NCBI GenBank assembly: GCA_014529385.2
Contig: CM043959.1
Location: forward strand, 12,924,309-12,988,308
Reading direction: 5' to 3'
Length of the DNA stretch: 64,000 bases
DNA from: Adiantum capillus-veneris
Lineage: Eukaryota > Streptophyta > Polypodiopsida > Polypodiales > Pteridaceae
The translations under genes and the position numbers were made by a program. The notes under the pieces are model-generated. The model searched no databases. It saw nothing but the letters and a program-made list of their open reading frames with translations, and was not told the DNA's origin. Positions 32,088 through 43,213 of the stretch are shown here, piece by piece (within the stretch, counting starts at the first letter, position 1; every line of letters begins with the position of its first letter).

Positions 32088-34157
32088 TGAGGGCGAGCTT
32101 TTTGAAATGAAGCCTCTAAACCCAAACCAATGGGCCTACCCTCACAAAATGTTCGTAAAGAGGTACGCACACTACTTGGGGCACCACCTTCTTTTGGGAG
32201 TGGAGAAGGAAACCAATCAAAATAACACTTGCACTCACCCACTCAAGCAACACACTTTGAAAATCCCCTTACTCTATATACACTTTGGACACTTGAACAC
32301 CATCAACGATTATGCAACCCAATGCCGTGCATCAAAATGAAATATGCAATTTGTGGAATAGCATTCACCTTCTCCCCATAAGAATACCCATAATACATCC
32401 AAACTCTTCCTCTCTCAAGCACTCATAAAAAAATCATGCGCACAAGACTTGCCTCTCAAACACATAGGAGACTTAGATCAAACTAACACACTTTGCATAG
32501 AGAGCTCACCTCCATCTATGCAATGCCGTGACACAAATAAAATCACCATGAGAGGTAGCCACATGCATATGTAATGAAGCAAAAGAGAGTTGGAGTGAGA
32601 AATTTCTTTAGACCAATTGAATAAGTGTGGAGAAACAAACCAATGGTAAATTGAGAATAGATGACTTACTTGATTTCTCGCACACCTTTTAACGGGAGGA
32701 TAGACGCTGGCTAACCATCACGAATTGCGACACTTGAAAGTTTTGAAGATGATTTCATGATCATTAACATAACCATGAGAGAGATCATGATGTATTTACA
32801 AGTTATTGAGGTGCTACAAATGATTTATTGGGTTGATGGAGTAAGAGATTGTAGAATGGAAAGAGTGGAGAATAGAGTTTGCACTTCCTCCAAAGAGGAG
32901 GGTTAGGAGGGAGGATGTGAAAGAGGGAGAGTTGGGGTTTTCTCTACTATTGATCAAGAAACAACATGAAGTTGAAAATATAGGTGTGTGTCCTTGAGTT
33001 TCTCCAAGGGGGGCTATTTATAGTTGTATAGGAGTGGGATTATGCTACACTTAATTAGAGTAAGCGATTAGACCTAATTAAGTGTCCTTTGACCACTCAT
33101 TGAATATTGGACATAAAAGGGACTATTTATTCACCAAAAATATCATTTTAGATCGTGAAGGCTCCATAGGGGTGCATAATGTAGGTGGGCCCCACCATGA
33201 GGCCCTACGGGTGGCTCCTGCGGGGTATCTCAACTTGTCTGTCTTGGCATTTAGAAAGCATCTTTAGGTTGGTCCCATCACATGCAAGTGACCTTGAACA
33301 CTCATTGCTCTTCTAGAAGATGAGTAGGGGAAAAATAAGATCTCACCCTCTTGATTTACTTGATTTACAGTTCCCTTTGGCTGTGAATCTGACAGATTTA
33401 CACTATTTTGACCATAACTTTTTACCTGTAGCTCGGAATGACATGCTTCAAAAGGAAAAATTGACCTTCTCAACATGTTTGATATGAATTTGGACTATTC
33501 TTCACGCCCATGCACCAAGGAATTGGGTTTGGAAGGTCCACACTAGGCTAGGGAACCTTTTGCTTCCAAGTCTTCTTGTATGGGCCCTTTGCTTGTATGC
33601 ATCCAAGGGGAATCATGCTTTTTCAAAAGGCTATGATGCTTAAACAAATAGAGGAGGGACCAATATTATTTTCTTGTGAAAAGAATATACAATTGGAGTC
33701 TTTTTGAAAGGAGAGAAACTATATGTATATTCTTAAGAGATATTGGGACACCTATGTAGGGGGCATAGAAGACTTGTAGAGAGGGACCATAATCTTTGGT
33801 AAAGACAAGTGGAGAGTTGATTTCCATGGGAATTTATCTATATGGGGTGGAAGATGGATATATTATTTTTCTACTACTAATTCACAAGAGGTAAGAAAGT
33901 TTGGGGGTATATAGTTGGTTATTGTATGCTTATTCTATTTACAAAGCAAAAAAGAAAAGGGTGGTAATATAAATATATGACTAAGGTGACATTTTTGGGA
34001 AGAGTATAATGTATGTGTCGCCACAAAGGTTAAACGAAGAGGGGGAATTTACTCTAGATAACTTAATAGCGTAGAAAAATATATACACATATGAGGAAGA
34101 GGACGTTGAGTAGGCTGACAAATGTTGCAAAAAGATGGTTACCATTTTATGACACTC
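32088..34157 (-). repeat. 5' LTR of element C
   Basis: Colinear with 23871-25949. In element orientation it begins near TGAGTGTCATAAAATGG and ends CGCCCTCA. Small differences from its partner are mostly single-base changes plus a few short indels (for example around 32430-32470). The outer end is uncertain by a few bases. Confidence 0.92.
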
Positions 34158-35114
34158 ACCATGTAGATAGCATGCCTTTAAGACTTTGTTGGGCCAATAC
34201 AACAGCCTGCTTATAGAACCCAAGCTCAATATATCATTGTAGCTATGGACTATTTGACCAAGTGGGCAGAGGCTAAGCAACACAAAAGAATGATGCTAGA
34301 ACCACAACCACATTCTTGTATGAGAATGTGTTCACAAGATATGGACTGCCAATACAAATTGTCAGCGAGGAGAACTTATTTCCTCAATGAGGTAATTGAG
34401 TATCTGCTTAATGAATTTATGGTCATTTATAATAAATCGGCTCCCTATCACCCTCAAGCAAATGGATAAGTTGAGCATACGAATAAAATTCTTAGCTCGG
34501 TATTGACTAAAGTGGTTAGTTCGGGACGGATAGATTGGGAAATGAATCTCCATGCCACTCTATGGGCTTATAGAGTTTCATTCAAGACAACTTTAAATGC
34601 TATACCCTTTAACCTTGTTTATGGTCTTGATGTCATATTGCCGATAGAATTTCTATTGCCAACACTAAAGGTAGCTAAGGATCTTTAGTGGACTGGACAT
34701 GAATTGTCACAGAGGCTTGAAGATTTAGAAAATCTTGATGAGCAAAGGCCAACTGCTGTAGCTCACATCTATGCACAAAAGAAGACACAGAAACAGTTTT
34801 CTGATTCTCATCTAGGTACAAAAATCTTAAAAAAAGGGGACTTAGTTTTAATCTATTCCCTTAAGAAACACATTCCCAAGTTTAAGAAAAAGGGAAACAG
34901 ATCGTTTATCATTGACAACGTATCTCCAAGTGGTGCAGTTAAGTTGTCCACCCTAGATGGTGAACCAATGGCTAATTGGATTAGTGGATGTTGTTTAAAG
35001 AAGTACAATTTGCCACTAATCGATGAATTGCTAGAAACGATGCATGCAGCAAAGAAAAGAAAGATAAAACAACAGCAAGCCATTGATGAAGCCCAAGAGG
35101 AAGCTCAGCTTTGA
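34158..35114 (+). pseudogene. Element D integrase core and C-terminus
   Basis: Continues after element C: VDSMPLR, frameshift, then FVGPIQQPAYRTQAQYIIVAMDYLTKWAEAK, YLLNEFMVIYNKSAPYHPQANG-stop-VEHTNKIL, WAYRVSFKTT, PFNLVYG. The Glu after the TAA is the expected catalytic Glu. The C-terminal part (34704-35114) has KILKKGDLVLIYSLKKH and KFKKKGNRSFIIDNVSPSGAVKLS, a divergent GPY/F-like barrel. Several stops and at least one frameshift. Confidence 0.85.
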
Positions 35115-35212
35115 GTACTCAAAAGGAAAGATTCTCTTGAAAATCAACAAATATCTATTCCCATCAATTTCTAGAACTAGATGAACCACTATGGAAATCA
35201 CAGAAGGATGCA

Positions 35213-35668
35213 GTGTCAACAGATGATGATTGGTTAGATAGAATGGACCTTCGCATCAAAGTACAACTGAACAATCATAGCACAAATGCATTGGTCGATA
35301 CAGGTGCTCAAGAAAGTGCAATTAGTTATTCCACGTACAAGAAATCAACGAATCAGTCTTTGACAACAGGAATATCGACTTTTAAAGGATGCAACAAAAA
35401 CCCAACACCAACACTGGGAGTAGTCAACTTAAATGTGATAGTACATGGATGTTCATGCCCTCATCAATCTGTATGCTTACCAGATGAACACATGAATGAA
35501 AAAATGATTCTTGGAATCTTATGGATGCGGATGTACATGGCAGTACTAGATTGGGATACCAATCAGCTCAAGCTATCACCTAAAGGCGGACAACTCATTG
35601 TTCCAATTGCACCAAGCAAAGAGGAATGGAAAGGAGGTTACCAGCAGAATAAACCACGAAGCAATTGA
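35213..35668 (+). CDS. Second retropepsin-like domain of element D, downstream of integrase
   Basis: About 151 codons open without interruption. LNNHSTNALVDTGAQESAIS has the canonical DTGA loop, and MILGILWMRMYMAVLDWD has the ILGxxW strand and the downstream DW typical of retropepsins (total length fits one domain). The element already encodes a DSG protease before RT. A protease here, after integrase, is an unusual gene order. It may be a captured DDI-like or retropepsin domain used by a 3' ORF. Function unknown. Confidence 0.7.
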   Translation: MSTDDDWLDRMDLRIKVQLNNHSTNALVDTGAQESAISYSTYKKSTNQSLTTGISTFKGCNKNPTPTLGVVNLNVIVHGCSCPHQSVCLPDEHMNEKMILGILWMRMYMAVLDWDTNQLKLSPKGGQLIVPIAPSKEEWKGGYQQNKPRSN

Positions 35669-36313
35669 TCTTTTCCATTCTATAGACAAGCAAATTCTAC
35701 AAGTAGCATGCAAGGAGTGAGGCATATGTGGGTACCAAAAGCACAACTTAAGGACAACAAGCCGTGTCAAATCTGGGTGCCCAAAACATCATCTATTGTA
35801 CCAAAGATGGTTCCAAGGTTCAAAACAGAAAGAAGACCATCTTTGAGCAGGGAACCTAGACCAAGATGGATTTAGAGGAAAAAGGAGCACTTATCTTCTC
35901 CGCCAACTGTAAAACCAATGAAGCAGTGGAGAGTTAAGTCTCCAAACACTCAACCCGAACATTTCATTGAAGAAAAAACAAGATATCAATGGCGAGTAAT
36001 AGCTCAACAACCATCATTACTGATACCAACAGCTCAGGAAATTAGTGTGTCAAAGCATCCTAACGGTACAATAAAGCAAAGAGCACACAAGCTACAAGAT
36101 TTGCTCTTTGGGAAACAACAACAAAAAACCTCGACCTCAGAAACCCTTGAGTTAATTACTCAAGACCCAACTCTTGCACAACATAATGGTTTAAATTACA
36201 TTGATCTTCAAAGCATGGTAGAGCCAACCAAGACTATGCATAGACACAATTGTTCAACCCATGCACACAGTCATCCCGGAGTACGCTACTTAGGAGGGGT
36301 GGAAGGGAATTAA
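35669..36313 (+). pseudogene. Element D 3' tail ORF, basic, with WVPK repeats
   Basis: Continues in the same direction: RHMWVPKAQLKDNKPCQIWVPKTSSIVPKMVPRF (two WVPK copies), then a Lys/Gln-rich stretch (KQWRVKSPN, QRAHKLQDLLFGKQQQK) to a stop before the purine tract. Stops near 35666 and 35876 break it. The WxPK motif also occurs near the protease-like domain of element I. Unknown role. Confidence 0.45.
36292..36309 (+). other. Polypurine tract at the 3' end of element D
   Basis: AGGAGGGGTGGAAGGGAA followed by TTAAGTAATTAAGG. Position and composition fit plus-strand priming. The exact LTR start after it is not resolved, since no TG is adjacent. Confidence 0.5.
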
Positions 36314-36315
36314 GT

Positions 36316-38563
36316 AATTAAGGACATTGTTTGAAGAGGGAGGAAAAAGTTGGATGTTAACGTGTGATTTTTGCAAAATTACCTAATAATGCCCTTAACA
36401 AGTCATCATTAGGGGAAATATAACTGATAACATCTTCCCGATGAGTGTAAAAAGTTTATATGCTATCAAAAAATCATCAAAAAATATTCTTTTTTGGTTA
36501 TTTTCATCAATTTTCTTGATATTGGGATTTAAAAATGGAGAAATCCACCAAAAAACAATAAAGCAATGTTGTTCAATGGATTTTTCTAATTATTGAATTT
36601 TCACTTTGCTTTTTTAGCATATTTTATTATTTTCTTTGACTTGTTTAATAAACAGGTCAAAAACTAATAATAAATAGCAAATGAGCTCAGACGGAGAAAT
36701 TGAAGATTGATTAAAAGGACAAGGCGGACCAGAATAATAAAACTCAAAAGAATCGACAGATGGAAGCGAGAAAGCCTAGATTAGGCTGCCAAGGCCTACT
36801 TTCGCAAATTCTTGTAGAATGAGCTAACGGGATCCGATTGAAGAAATTTTTGAGTCTAACATAGATGTCACAGCCTAGTAGGACTAACAGGGGAATTTGG
36901 GGAAAAAAAGTTTTGAAAGTCCGAGTATAGATATCCAAGGTGGCCCAAAATCACCTCATTTCCACTAGTGACTCTTGGAGGAGAGAGCTCTCGACCTTCT
37001 TTGCGCGCAATTTTCGGAGTCCACAGTCGCCCATTTACAGCACTGTCTCACACGGACATGAGGGGTAAGTTCTAAGCTTATCAATGAAAAATTATATATG
37101 GCCGGGTAGCAAGTCTAGGCTCAGGTAAAAACCCTAGAAAACCCAGCTGTGCACGAAGTCCTACGACCCAAAATTGACCATAGCAACCTGTCAGTTCAAC
37201 CAAATTGGATGAGACTTGAACTGTAGCATCCCCCTTTATAATAGAACACTTCTATATCACCAGATGACCATTTGGCGGGGGTCAAGAGGGTTCCAAGTAA
37301 ATAATCTAGGTTTTTGCCATATGTGAGAATTGGATTCTGACTCCACAGGTAGCTCATAGACTAGGTCTATACACAATGTACCCTGGATGGTTTCATGAAA
37401 AGAGTCAAGGCAAGCTCTTGAATAGCGAAAAATAGCTCAAAGGATACAAAGCATCAAATTTGACATATGAAGTCAAACTGACTTCAAATGGGCCAAAACT
37501 GAATGAGTAGCATCAGGACTATGTAGCGGACAAGTCCATAGCTTCAAAAGTGACTAACCAGCTCCACATGACATCTAGTCACAAAAATCTACGATTTTAG
37601 AGTCGACAATAGCACGAAGTAATACCAACACGACAAAAATTTACCAAATTCATTTGAGGACTTGTTTTAGATGTATTGAATATGTTTAGGTCATCAAATT
37701 GTCAAGTCTTGCAAAAAAATTAATTGTGCTGTAAATAATTGTGATTATTTACTTTTGTGCTTGTTTGGCTTGAAAATGATCTCTTCACTTCACCTATCAC
37801 TTGTACACATCTATTACATGCCACATTTCAAGTATGAGCCAAAATGATTAAAAAAAACTTGAAAATTGTCAAAAAACGCACCAAAGTCTTTCCTATCCAA
37901 TTTTTGAGTTATCTATCACATTTTTTGATCCAAATAACCCCACATCTCATACACAGAGTCTACATCATGCCTAGAACCAATTTGCAACAAAAAATGTACA
38001 TTTTGATGAAAAAGTTAATAATCATGATTATTTACTTTCTTGCCAAAATGGGTGAAATCTGCAACTTATGGGACCAAAAAACATAATGTCCCAAGTCCAC
38101 TGATCAAGTTTGAGCAAATTTGGATCTTTAAAACTCAAAATCTCTTTATATCTACTGTTTTAGAGTATGAAAGCCTAAATTTGGGACCATTTCCACATAG
38201 TGCACTCAAATGAGCCCTCACTTCACTTAGAGTACCTAAATGCCAAATATTCAAGCCTATCAGGTCAAAAATGCAAAAAGTTGGAAAAAATCCTCAGTTG
38301 TAAATAATCGTGATTATTTACTTTTGTTACAATTTTTGCTTGAATTGCAGAAGTTTGATCTCTACATGTTTTTATGCATCTATGCATGCTCCAAAATTGA
38401 TTTGAAGCAAAATGGACATCGTTTGTCAACAATTCAGACTCGGGGCATTTCAAACCAAATTTGCAGAATTTTCTATTTTTGGTACTGTATTCCCTTAACA
38501 GGAGCAATGCAAGGTACCGAGAAGGCAAAGAAAAGGGTGTCCCAGAAAAAATAGCTGCAATAG
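36316..38563 (+). other. LTR/leader region between element D and the element E ORF
   Basis: No credible gene over 2.2 kb. Contains the donor-like GGGGTAAGT at 37063-37070 after a CT/CA-rich stretch, and three palindromes at 37731-38321. Presumed D 3' LTR and/or E 5' LTR plus leader. Confidence 0.45.
37731..38321 (+). repeat. Palindrome cluster in the element E leader
   Basis: Three copies at 37731-37752, 38014-38035 and 38300-38321, spaced 283 and 286 bp. Arms GTAAATAAT/ATTATTTAC are kept (one mismatch, GTTAATAAT, in the middle copy), while the 4-base centre varies (TGTG, CATG, CGTG). Each is followed by CTTT. Sequence between copies is only weakly similar. Confidence 0.88.
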
Positions 38564-39637
38564 TTGCCACCCTACCAACTAGATCCAAGTTTAGTAAAGA
38601 TGGCAAAGGCAACTTACTTGTCAAGAGAGCAGCTTGAAGAAAACAACACAACTGTTTTCACTGACAGGTTCAAGAGTGAAGAAGGACACCAAGTGGAACT
38701 GCAAATGCTACCAAAGGAGATTTATGATGTAACTGCAAAGCCAGACACCAAAGAAGCCAAGAGAAGGCTAGGCCTAAGGGACTTCTACGACTAGGAACCA
38801 TGTGGCGTGGATTTCCAGAAGGCATATGAGTTACTGTCTATGATCAAAGAAGACGGGTCAGCCCAAATCACTGATCAACAAGGGCAGAAGGTAGAAGTAG
38901 TAATCACTAAAGAGACAGTGTCTGAGGCACTTAAGCTGCCAATTGAAGGTTTGATGATGCGGGCCAAGGACAGAAAGACAGCAAGCACTTTTACCAAAGA
39001 TACAACTGTTGCCACCTTTTTCGATCTCATCCAGAGGCAAGTGGAAGGACCAACTCGCCTATACTATCAACACTTTCACTTCTTATCAAAGAGACCACCA
39101 CCAAAAACCACCCCAAACCATGCAGTTGCGACCACCTTCACGCAAGTATTGAAGTCGACAACCAGACATGCAATTGATCATGTGCAATATGTACTGACGA
39201 CACTAAAAGGCACAAAGAAAGAAGGTAAAATCACATATCTGGTCGCTCCTAAAGTGCTGACAAGAATAGCATATCATGCTATTGGGATGGCCGACAATTT
39301 GTCGCCATTCCTAGATCAGAACACCTGGATTGTGGGTGGCTGTTCAACCTTCTCCAAGAACCACACGTTCAACAAAGAGAGTGTATAAGTCAGATGAAGA
39401 ATATGCAAAAAGCTCCCATGAAGCTCATAGTAGTGAAAGCTCGGACAACAAAGAAAGATGAGCAAAAATTGAAGAAATGAAAAAGAAAGCAGTAGCCACA
39501 CACTAAGAAGACCCTCAACAAAAGAAGGTGAGATTTGAAAGAGAAAAGCAGACTTATAAAAGGAGCTGCCAAGCTGCAGGTGAGGACCCTGAAAGATGGG
39601 TTCCAAGAGATATAAGAGGACCCAGAACCAAGAACCT
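38564..39637 (+). pseudogene. Element E unknown protein, N-terminal part
   Basis: One frame from 38564 to 39388 with a TAG at 38792-38794. Blocks: MAKATYLSREQLEENNTTVF, LPKEIYDV, KRRLGLRDFYD, VDFQKAYELLSMIKEDG, EALKLPIEGLMMR, TRLYYQHFHFLSKR, VLTRIAYHAIGMADNLSPFL. After a frameshift near 39380 a Ser/Glu/Lys-rich stretch runs to RWVPRDIRGPRTKN at 39637, where element F's LTR starts. I do not recognise the family. It resembles no known Gag motif and has no zinc knuckle in the visible part. Confidence 0.5.
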
Positions 39638-40853
39638 TGCACGGAAAGGAACAGAGTGTAACATTTAATGGCCTAGTAACTTGTGTGTAGCGAAAAATAG
39701 CATGAACATAGTGAGCATTTCATTAGAATAGATTCCTAATGAGAATAACAAGAGTTCTTGGGTGGAGAGAGCAACAAAAAGCATAACACCTAGTTAGATA
39801 GCATGAACAATACTTCAAAGGAGAGAGAAATTAAGCAATTGACAACAGTTGAGGAACAGATTTTCATGGAGCCGGTCCCCCCTCTAAAAGGCTTTGTATT
39901 ATGGTTTCTCCTATCAAGAGAGACATTTTACAATACAATTCTTTGTGTTCCTTCAATACTAGCTAGTGCAATGAAGATGGAAACTTCAAGCACTAATCAC
40001 AACACTTATCAAACACAACATCAATTTCCTCACGATCTCAGACCCAAGACTCACACACCTTCGAAGATGGTGAGAGCTAGCGGGGTATGAGAGTGGATTG
40101 AGAGGAAGAAGGAGTATTCTTACGAGAAAGATATACATCTCCTCACATAATCACTCTTATTAGCATATCTTAGCTTAGTAATTAGCATAATAGAGGAAAT
40201 GAGCATGCATTGAAGCTTGGCTCTCGGTTGGATTTTCATCACAAAACCAAGAGTTGTTGGTGTAGGCCTCCCTTCTCACAAGCTTGGAGTAGGTGGTAAG
40301 CTTTCCATTAAAGCTTGAGAAGGAGAGAGAGAGAGAGAGTCTTCTTCCTTCACACATAGATTGTGTGAGTGTGTAAGTCAATAATCCTTTGAAAAATCAG
40401 CCCCCCCTCTCTCTTGATCGACCCCTCTTGCTATTTACTCATGCTCACATCCTATTGGACCTCCCCAACCTCAACCAATGGAAATTAAGCAGCATAAGTG
40501 ATAGCCTTCTGACATGTGTCCCCCTTTCCCCTTTTGTGAGAGATTTAGGTAATTGATAAATACAACTAAACTCATATTGGACCCCTTTGCCTCCTGGCCA
40601 ATAGGAATCAGGCAAGCCATTGGGCTGTTGAATGCTCATTGGACCCCTTGGGAGACAGTCCAATAGTCTTCTAAAGAGCTTGATTCTTATTTGTTCTTTT
40701 ATTAAGTGTTTTTAAATTGATTAAACCAGATTTACTCTAGCCTAATTCTCATTGGTCCACGTCCAAGGTCATCCAATAGGATTTGAGTACACCTTGTGGG
40801 CATCTGGGCTAGGGAGCTTACATGTGTCCCTCATTCCATTGTGCAAAGGGAGC

Positions 40854-40884
<31 letters not shown>

Positions 40885-41265
40885 AGAGCTTCTCTCTGAT
40901 TTCCTACGACTAGAGCTCGCCCCCTCCTATGTAGGGATGCATGATTACTTTTGGGACACACACAAAGCATTCAATTTCCCTAATGTTTGACCTATGGACA
41001 CAACCTTTGAATTTTGGAACCTTAGCATTTTGGAAGTCTTAATGGGATGAACCTTAGGGTTTTTTAAGCCCATTGTTACACATTGCTCTTTTACAGATGG
41101 CCCCCCCTTTGAATCCCTATTTTCCCTCCTTTGGATCCCTACTGTGGCCGGTTTGCCAGCTTAACCAATATTCTAGCTTTTTCTCCCCTGGCACTTCCCC
41201 ATATTAAATGGCTAGTTTAACATGAGAAAATCATTTAGGAGAATTAGATATTAGTTTTTATGACA
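39638..41265 (-). repeat. 3' LTR of element F
   Basis: In element orientation begins TGTCATAAAAACTAATATC after AAGAGAGAGGTAA and ends near TTCCGTGCA. It is homologous to 53168-54843 (element G) in inverse orientation; for example the block around 39840-39940 matches the complement of 54575-54660. Includes four ATTGG...CCAAT dyads, a TG microsatellite at 40855-40884 and a GA tract near 40322-40338. Confidence 0.75.
40454..40777 (+). promoter_or_regulatory. Four ATTGG-N16/17-CCAAT dyads in the element F LTR
   Basis: Pairs at 40454-40479, 40576-40602, 40638-40664 and 40751-40777: an inverted CCAAT (ATTGG) followed by CCAAT, spanning 26, 27, 27 and 27 bp. CCAAT is the core of NF-Y binding sites. 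Regular spacing and repetition suggest a regulatory array, but binding is inference. Confidence 0.65.
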
Positions 41266-41623
41266 TTACCTCTCTCTTGAATTCATAGTCATCCTTGACT
41301 ATGGGATAGAGAAGATAAAGCATATTCATTAGTCCTTTTTCTAGCGGATAGAGGATCCCTATGTTACCCTACGACATCGTTCCAGAATGGATGACTAGTC
41401 CATTTGGTGCTTGAGAGCCTAAGCTGCTGCCGCAAGCATGTCTGCACATTAGTCCTATCAATCTTCCATAGCAGAGTGACAAGCTCTACTTGGTGTTTGA
41501 GAGACGTTGTCTCTGCAAACTTGATCTAAGCATGCATAATACTTCATTTTTTTGCACAATAAAGAAAAAGAGAGTCTTATAAGACAAAAACTTTGTTCAT
41601 ATTTAACATTTGTACATTTGCTT
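41266..41623 (-). other. Element F 3' untranslated region
   Basis: Between the chromodomain remnant and the LTR. Homologous to the same region of element G (about 52870-53167), including GCAGACATGCTTGCGGCAGC and a GGAATGATGTCGTAGGGTAA-type block. No gene. Confidence 0.7.
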
Positions 41624-42060
41624 ACTCTAGGGAAGTATTGTAAGCATGGACAAGGTTTAGGTTATCCTTTAATTGTATGCCTTGCATCAATCTAGCATCT
41701 TCAAAAGGATAATTCTTAAACTTAATAAGATATCGTCAGATAGTCTTACCGCCTCTTAGTACCTTGTCTTCGTCGGAGAATGGACTCAGGCTGCAACACC
41801 TCTTCTTGGTCCTTGATCTCCGATGGGTCTTCAATAGTTGATTCTTGAGGTGTATCTCCTTTGTAAGGCTTTAATAGGCTCACATGAAAAGCATTGTGTA
41901 TGAGCCAATTTTTGGGCAACTTGAGTTGATAGGCCATCTCATTGATCGGCCTAAGAATCTGGAAGGGACCATAGTACCTTTCTGCTAACTTAGCACAATA
42001 CTTTTGGTGTCCCATAGGATTCTTGCCTGTCGTTTGTCTTAATCAAGCCTTGGGAAATTT
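41624..42060 (-). pseudogene. Element F integrase C-terminus and degraded chromodomain
   Basis: [24 protein letters not shown] and [16 protein letters not shown] are the GPY/F end of integrase. An acidic linker ([20 protein letters not shown]) leads to RYLIKFKNYPFE, the first chromodomain strands. A one-base shift after ILRR and a TGA before RYLIKF break the chromodomain, which is open again to YNTSLE-stop at about 41624. In gypsy chromoviruses this domain guides integration to particular chromatin. Confidence 0.8.
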
Positions 42061-43213
42061 GAGTAAGACCCAATCATTTTCTTTAAAGGCTTGGGCTCTT
42101 CTGTGCTTGTCAGCAGCGGCAGCCTTTTGCCTTTGCTGTGAGATAGAGATAGCATCCTTAATCTTTTGGAAAGATTCTTGTAGGTCTTAGCTATATTCAT
42201 CTACAGCAAAGATCTTCCCATGTACCTTAAGTAGTAGGGGACTTTTTGATCTTCCCTCTATTACCTCAAAGGTGATTTTCCCGTGGAAGTATGTACAGTG
42301 GTATTGTAGGCATACTCCACTAAGGGTAAGTACTTTTCCCATTGGGATCTTTGATCTACTTCTGTGACATAGGCTTTTAGTAGATCGAGAATTGTTAGGT
42401 TAGCTATTTCACTTTGGCCATCCGCTTGCGGGTGATAGGCCGAAGAGAATTTTAGCCTTGTTCCTAAATTCTCAAAGAGACCCTTCCAAAAACTATTGGT
42501 CATTCTAGGATCTCTATCCGACACTATGGACATTGGCAAGCCATGGTACTTGAAGCTTTGTGATATGAACAAGGTTGCCATTTGATGGGCTTTGATAGTA
42601 TTTTTGACAAGTATAAAATGAGCTTGTTTACTGAACCTGTTACTATCGTCCATATTCTCGTATGCCCATGGATAGACTTAGGCAATCCAAAGAAAAAATC
42701 CATGGATATGCTCTCCCATGGTGAATTAGGGATTGGCAAAGGTTGAAGCAATACAGGTTGCTTCCCTCTATCAAACTTCGTCTTTTGGCATACCACACAT
42801 TTAGAAACATACTCTTGTATGTTTGCTTTCATGGTAGGCCAATAGAAATATGTTTCAATCCCCTTTAGGGTAGACTGAATCCCTCTATGCCCCACATAAG
42901 GAGGAGCATGAGATTCATACATTACTTTCTCACGGAGTGAGTTAGTAACACATAGTTTATTGCCATAGAGAAGATAACCATCTTGTAGAGTAAATGGTTC
43001 CTCTTTCTTCCCTAGTTCAAGAGCTGAGATTACATCTCTAAAATTGGGATCAATAGCATTATAATCTATCATAGAAGATAGATCATTGTGAGTTGCTATG
43101 GAAACCGCATTCACTCTTGGCCGTCTTGAGAGTGCATCGGCTACTTGATTATGCTTGCCAACAATGTGAGCAATATGAAAATGAAATTGTAAAAGAAAAT
43201 TTTCCCACCTCAT
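42061..43213 (-). pseudogene. Element F integrase zinc-binding domain and core
   Basis: HAPPYVGHRGIQSTLKGIETYFYWP ... CVVCQKTK gives the H2C2 domain. The core has ISMDFFFGLPKS, SDRDPRMTNSFW and DGQSEIANL, with 35 residues between second Asp and Glu. Two open pieces (42524-43213 and 42261-42653) overlap in different frames, showing a frameshift near 42620-42650. Further stops break the region down to 42060. Confidence 0.87.

Larger units (their letters stand above)
23871..34157 (-). mobile_element. Element C: Tat-like Ty3/gypsy retrotransposon nested in element D
   Basis: Minus-strand order: 5' LTR (34157 to 32088), primer site (32082-32065), two small accessory ORFs, gag, protease-RT-RNase H, archaeal-type RNase H, integrase, purine tract, 3' LTR (25949 to 23871). 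A close structural relative of B without the two larger accessory ORFs. It splits element D's integrase after CQQANP. The flanks (ACCCGT left, ACCATGT right) do not give a clean target duplication. Confidence 0.93.
17263..36315 (+). mobile_element. Element D: double-knuckle Ty3/gypsy retrotransposon, truncated 5' and split by element C
   Basis: Plus-strand order: leader with palindromes, Gag with two zinc knuckles, charged linker, protease, further linker, RT, RNase H, integrase N-terminus, element C (23871-34157), integrase core, a second protease, a basic WVPK tail, purine tract. The 5' LTR is not present because element A adjoins at 17262. No archaeal-type RNase H and no chromodomain were seen. 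Many stops and some frameshifts: an old copy. Confidence 0.85.

Noticed and set aside
23866-34164. A clean target-site duplication for element C
   Set aside because: Left flank ACCCGT and right flank ACCATGT are only loosely alike, so no confident duplication can be claimed.
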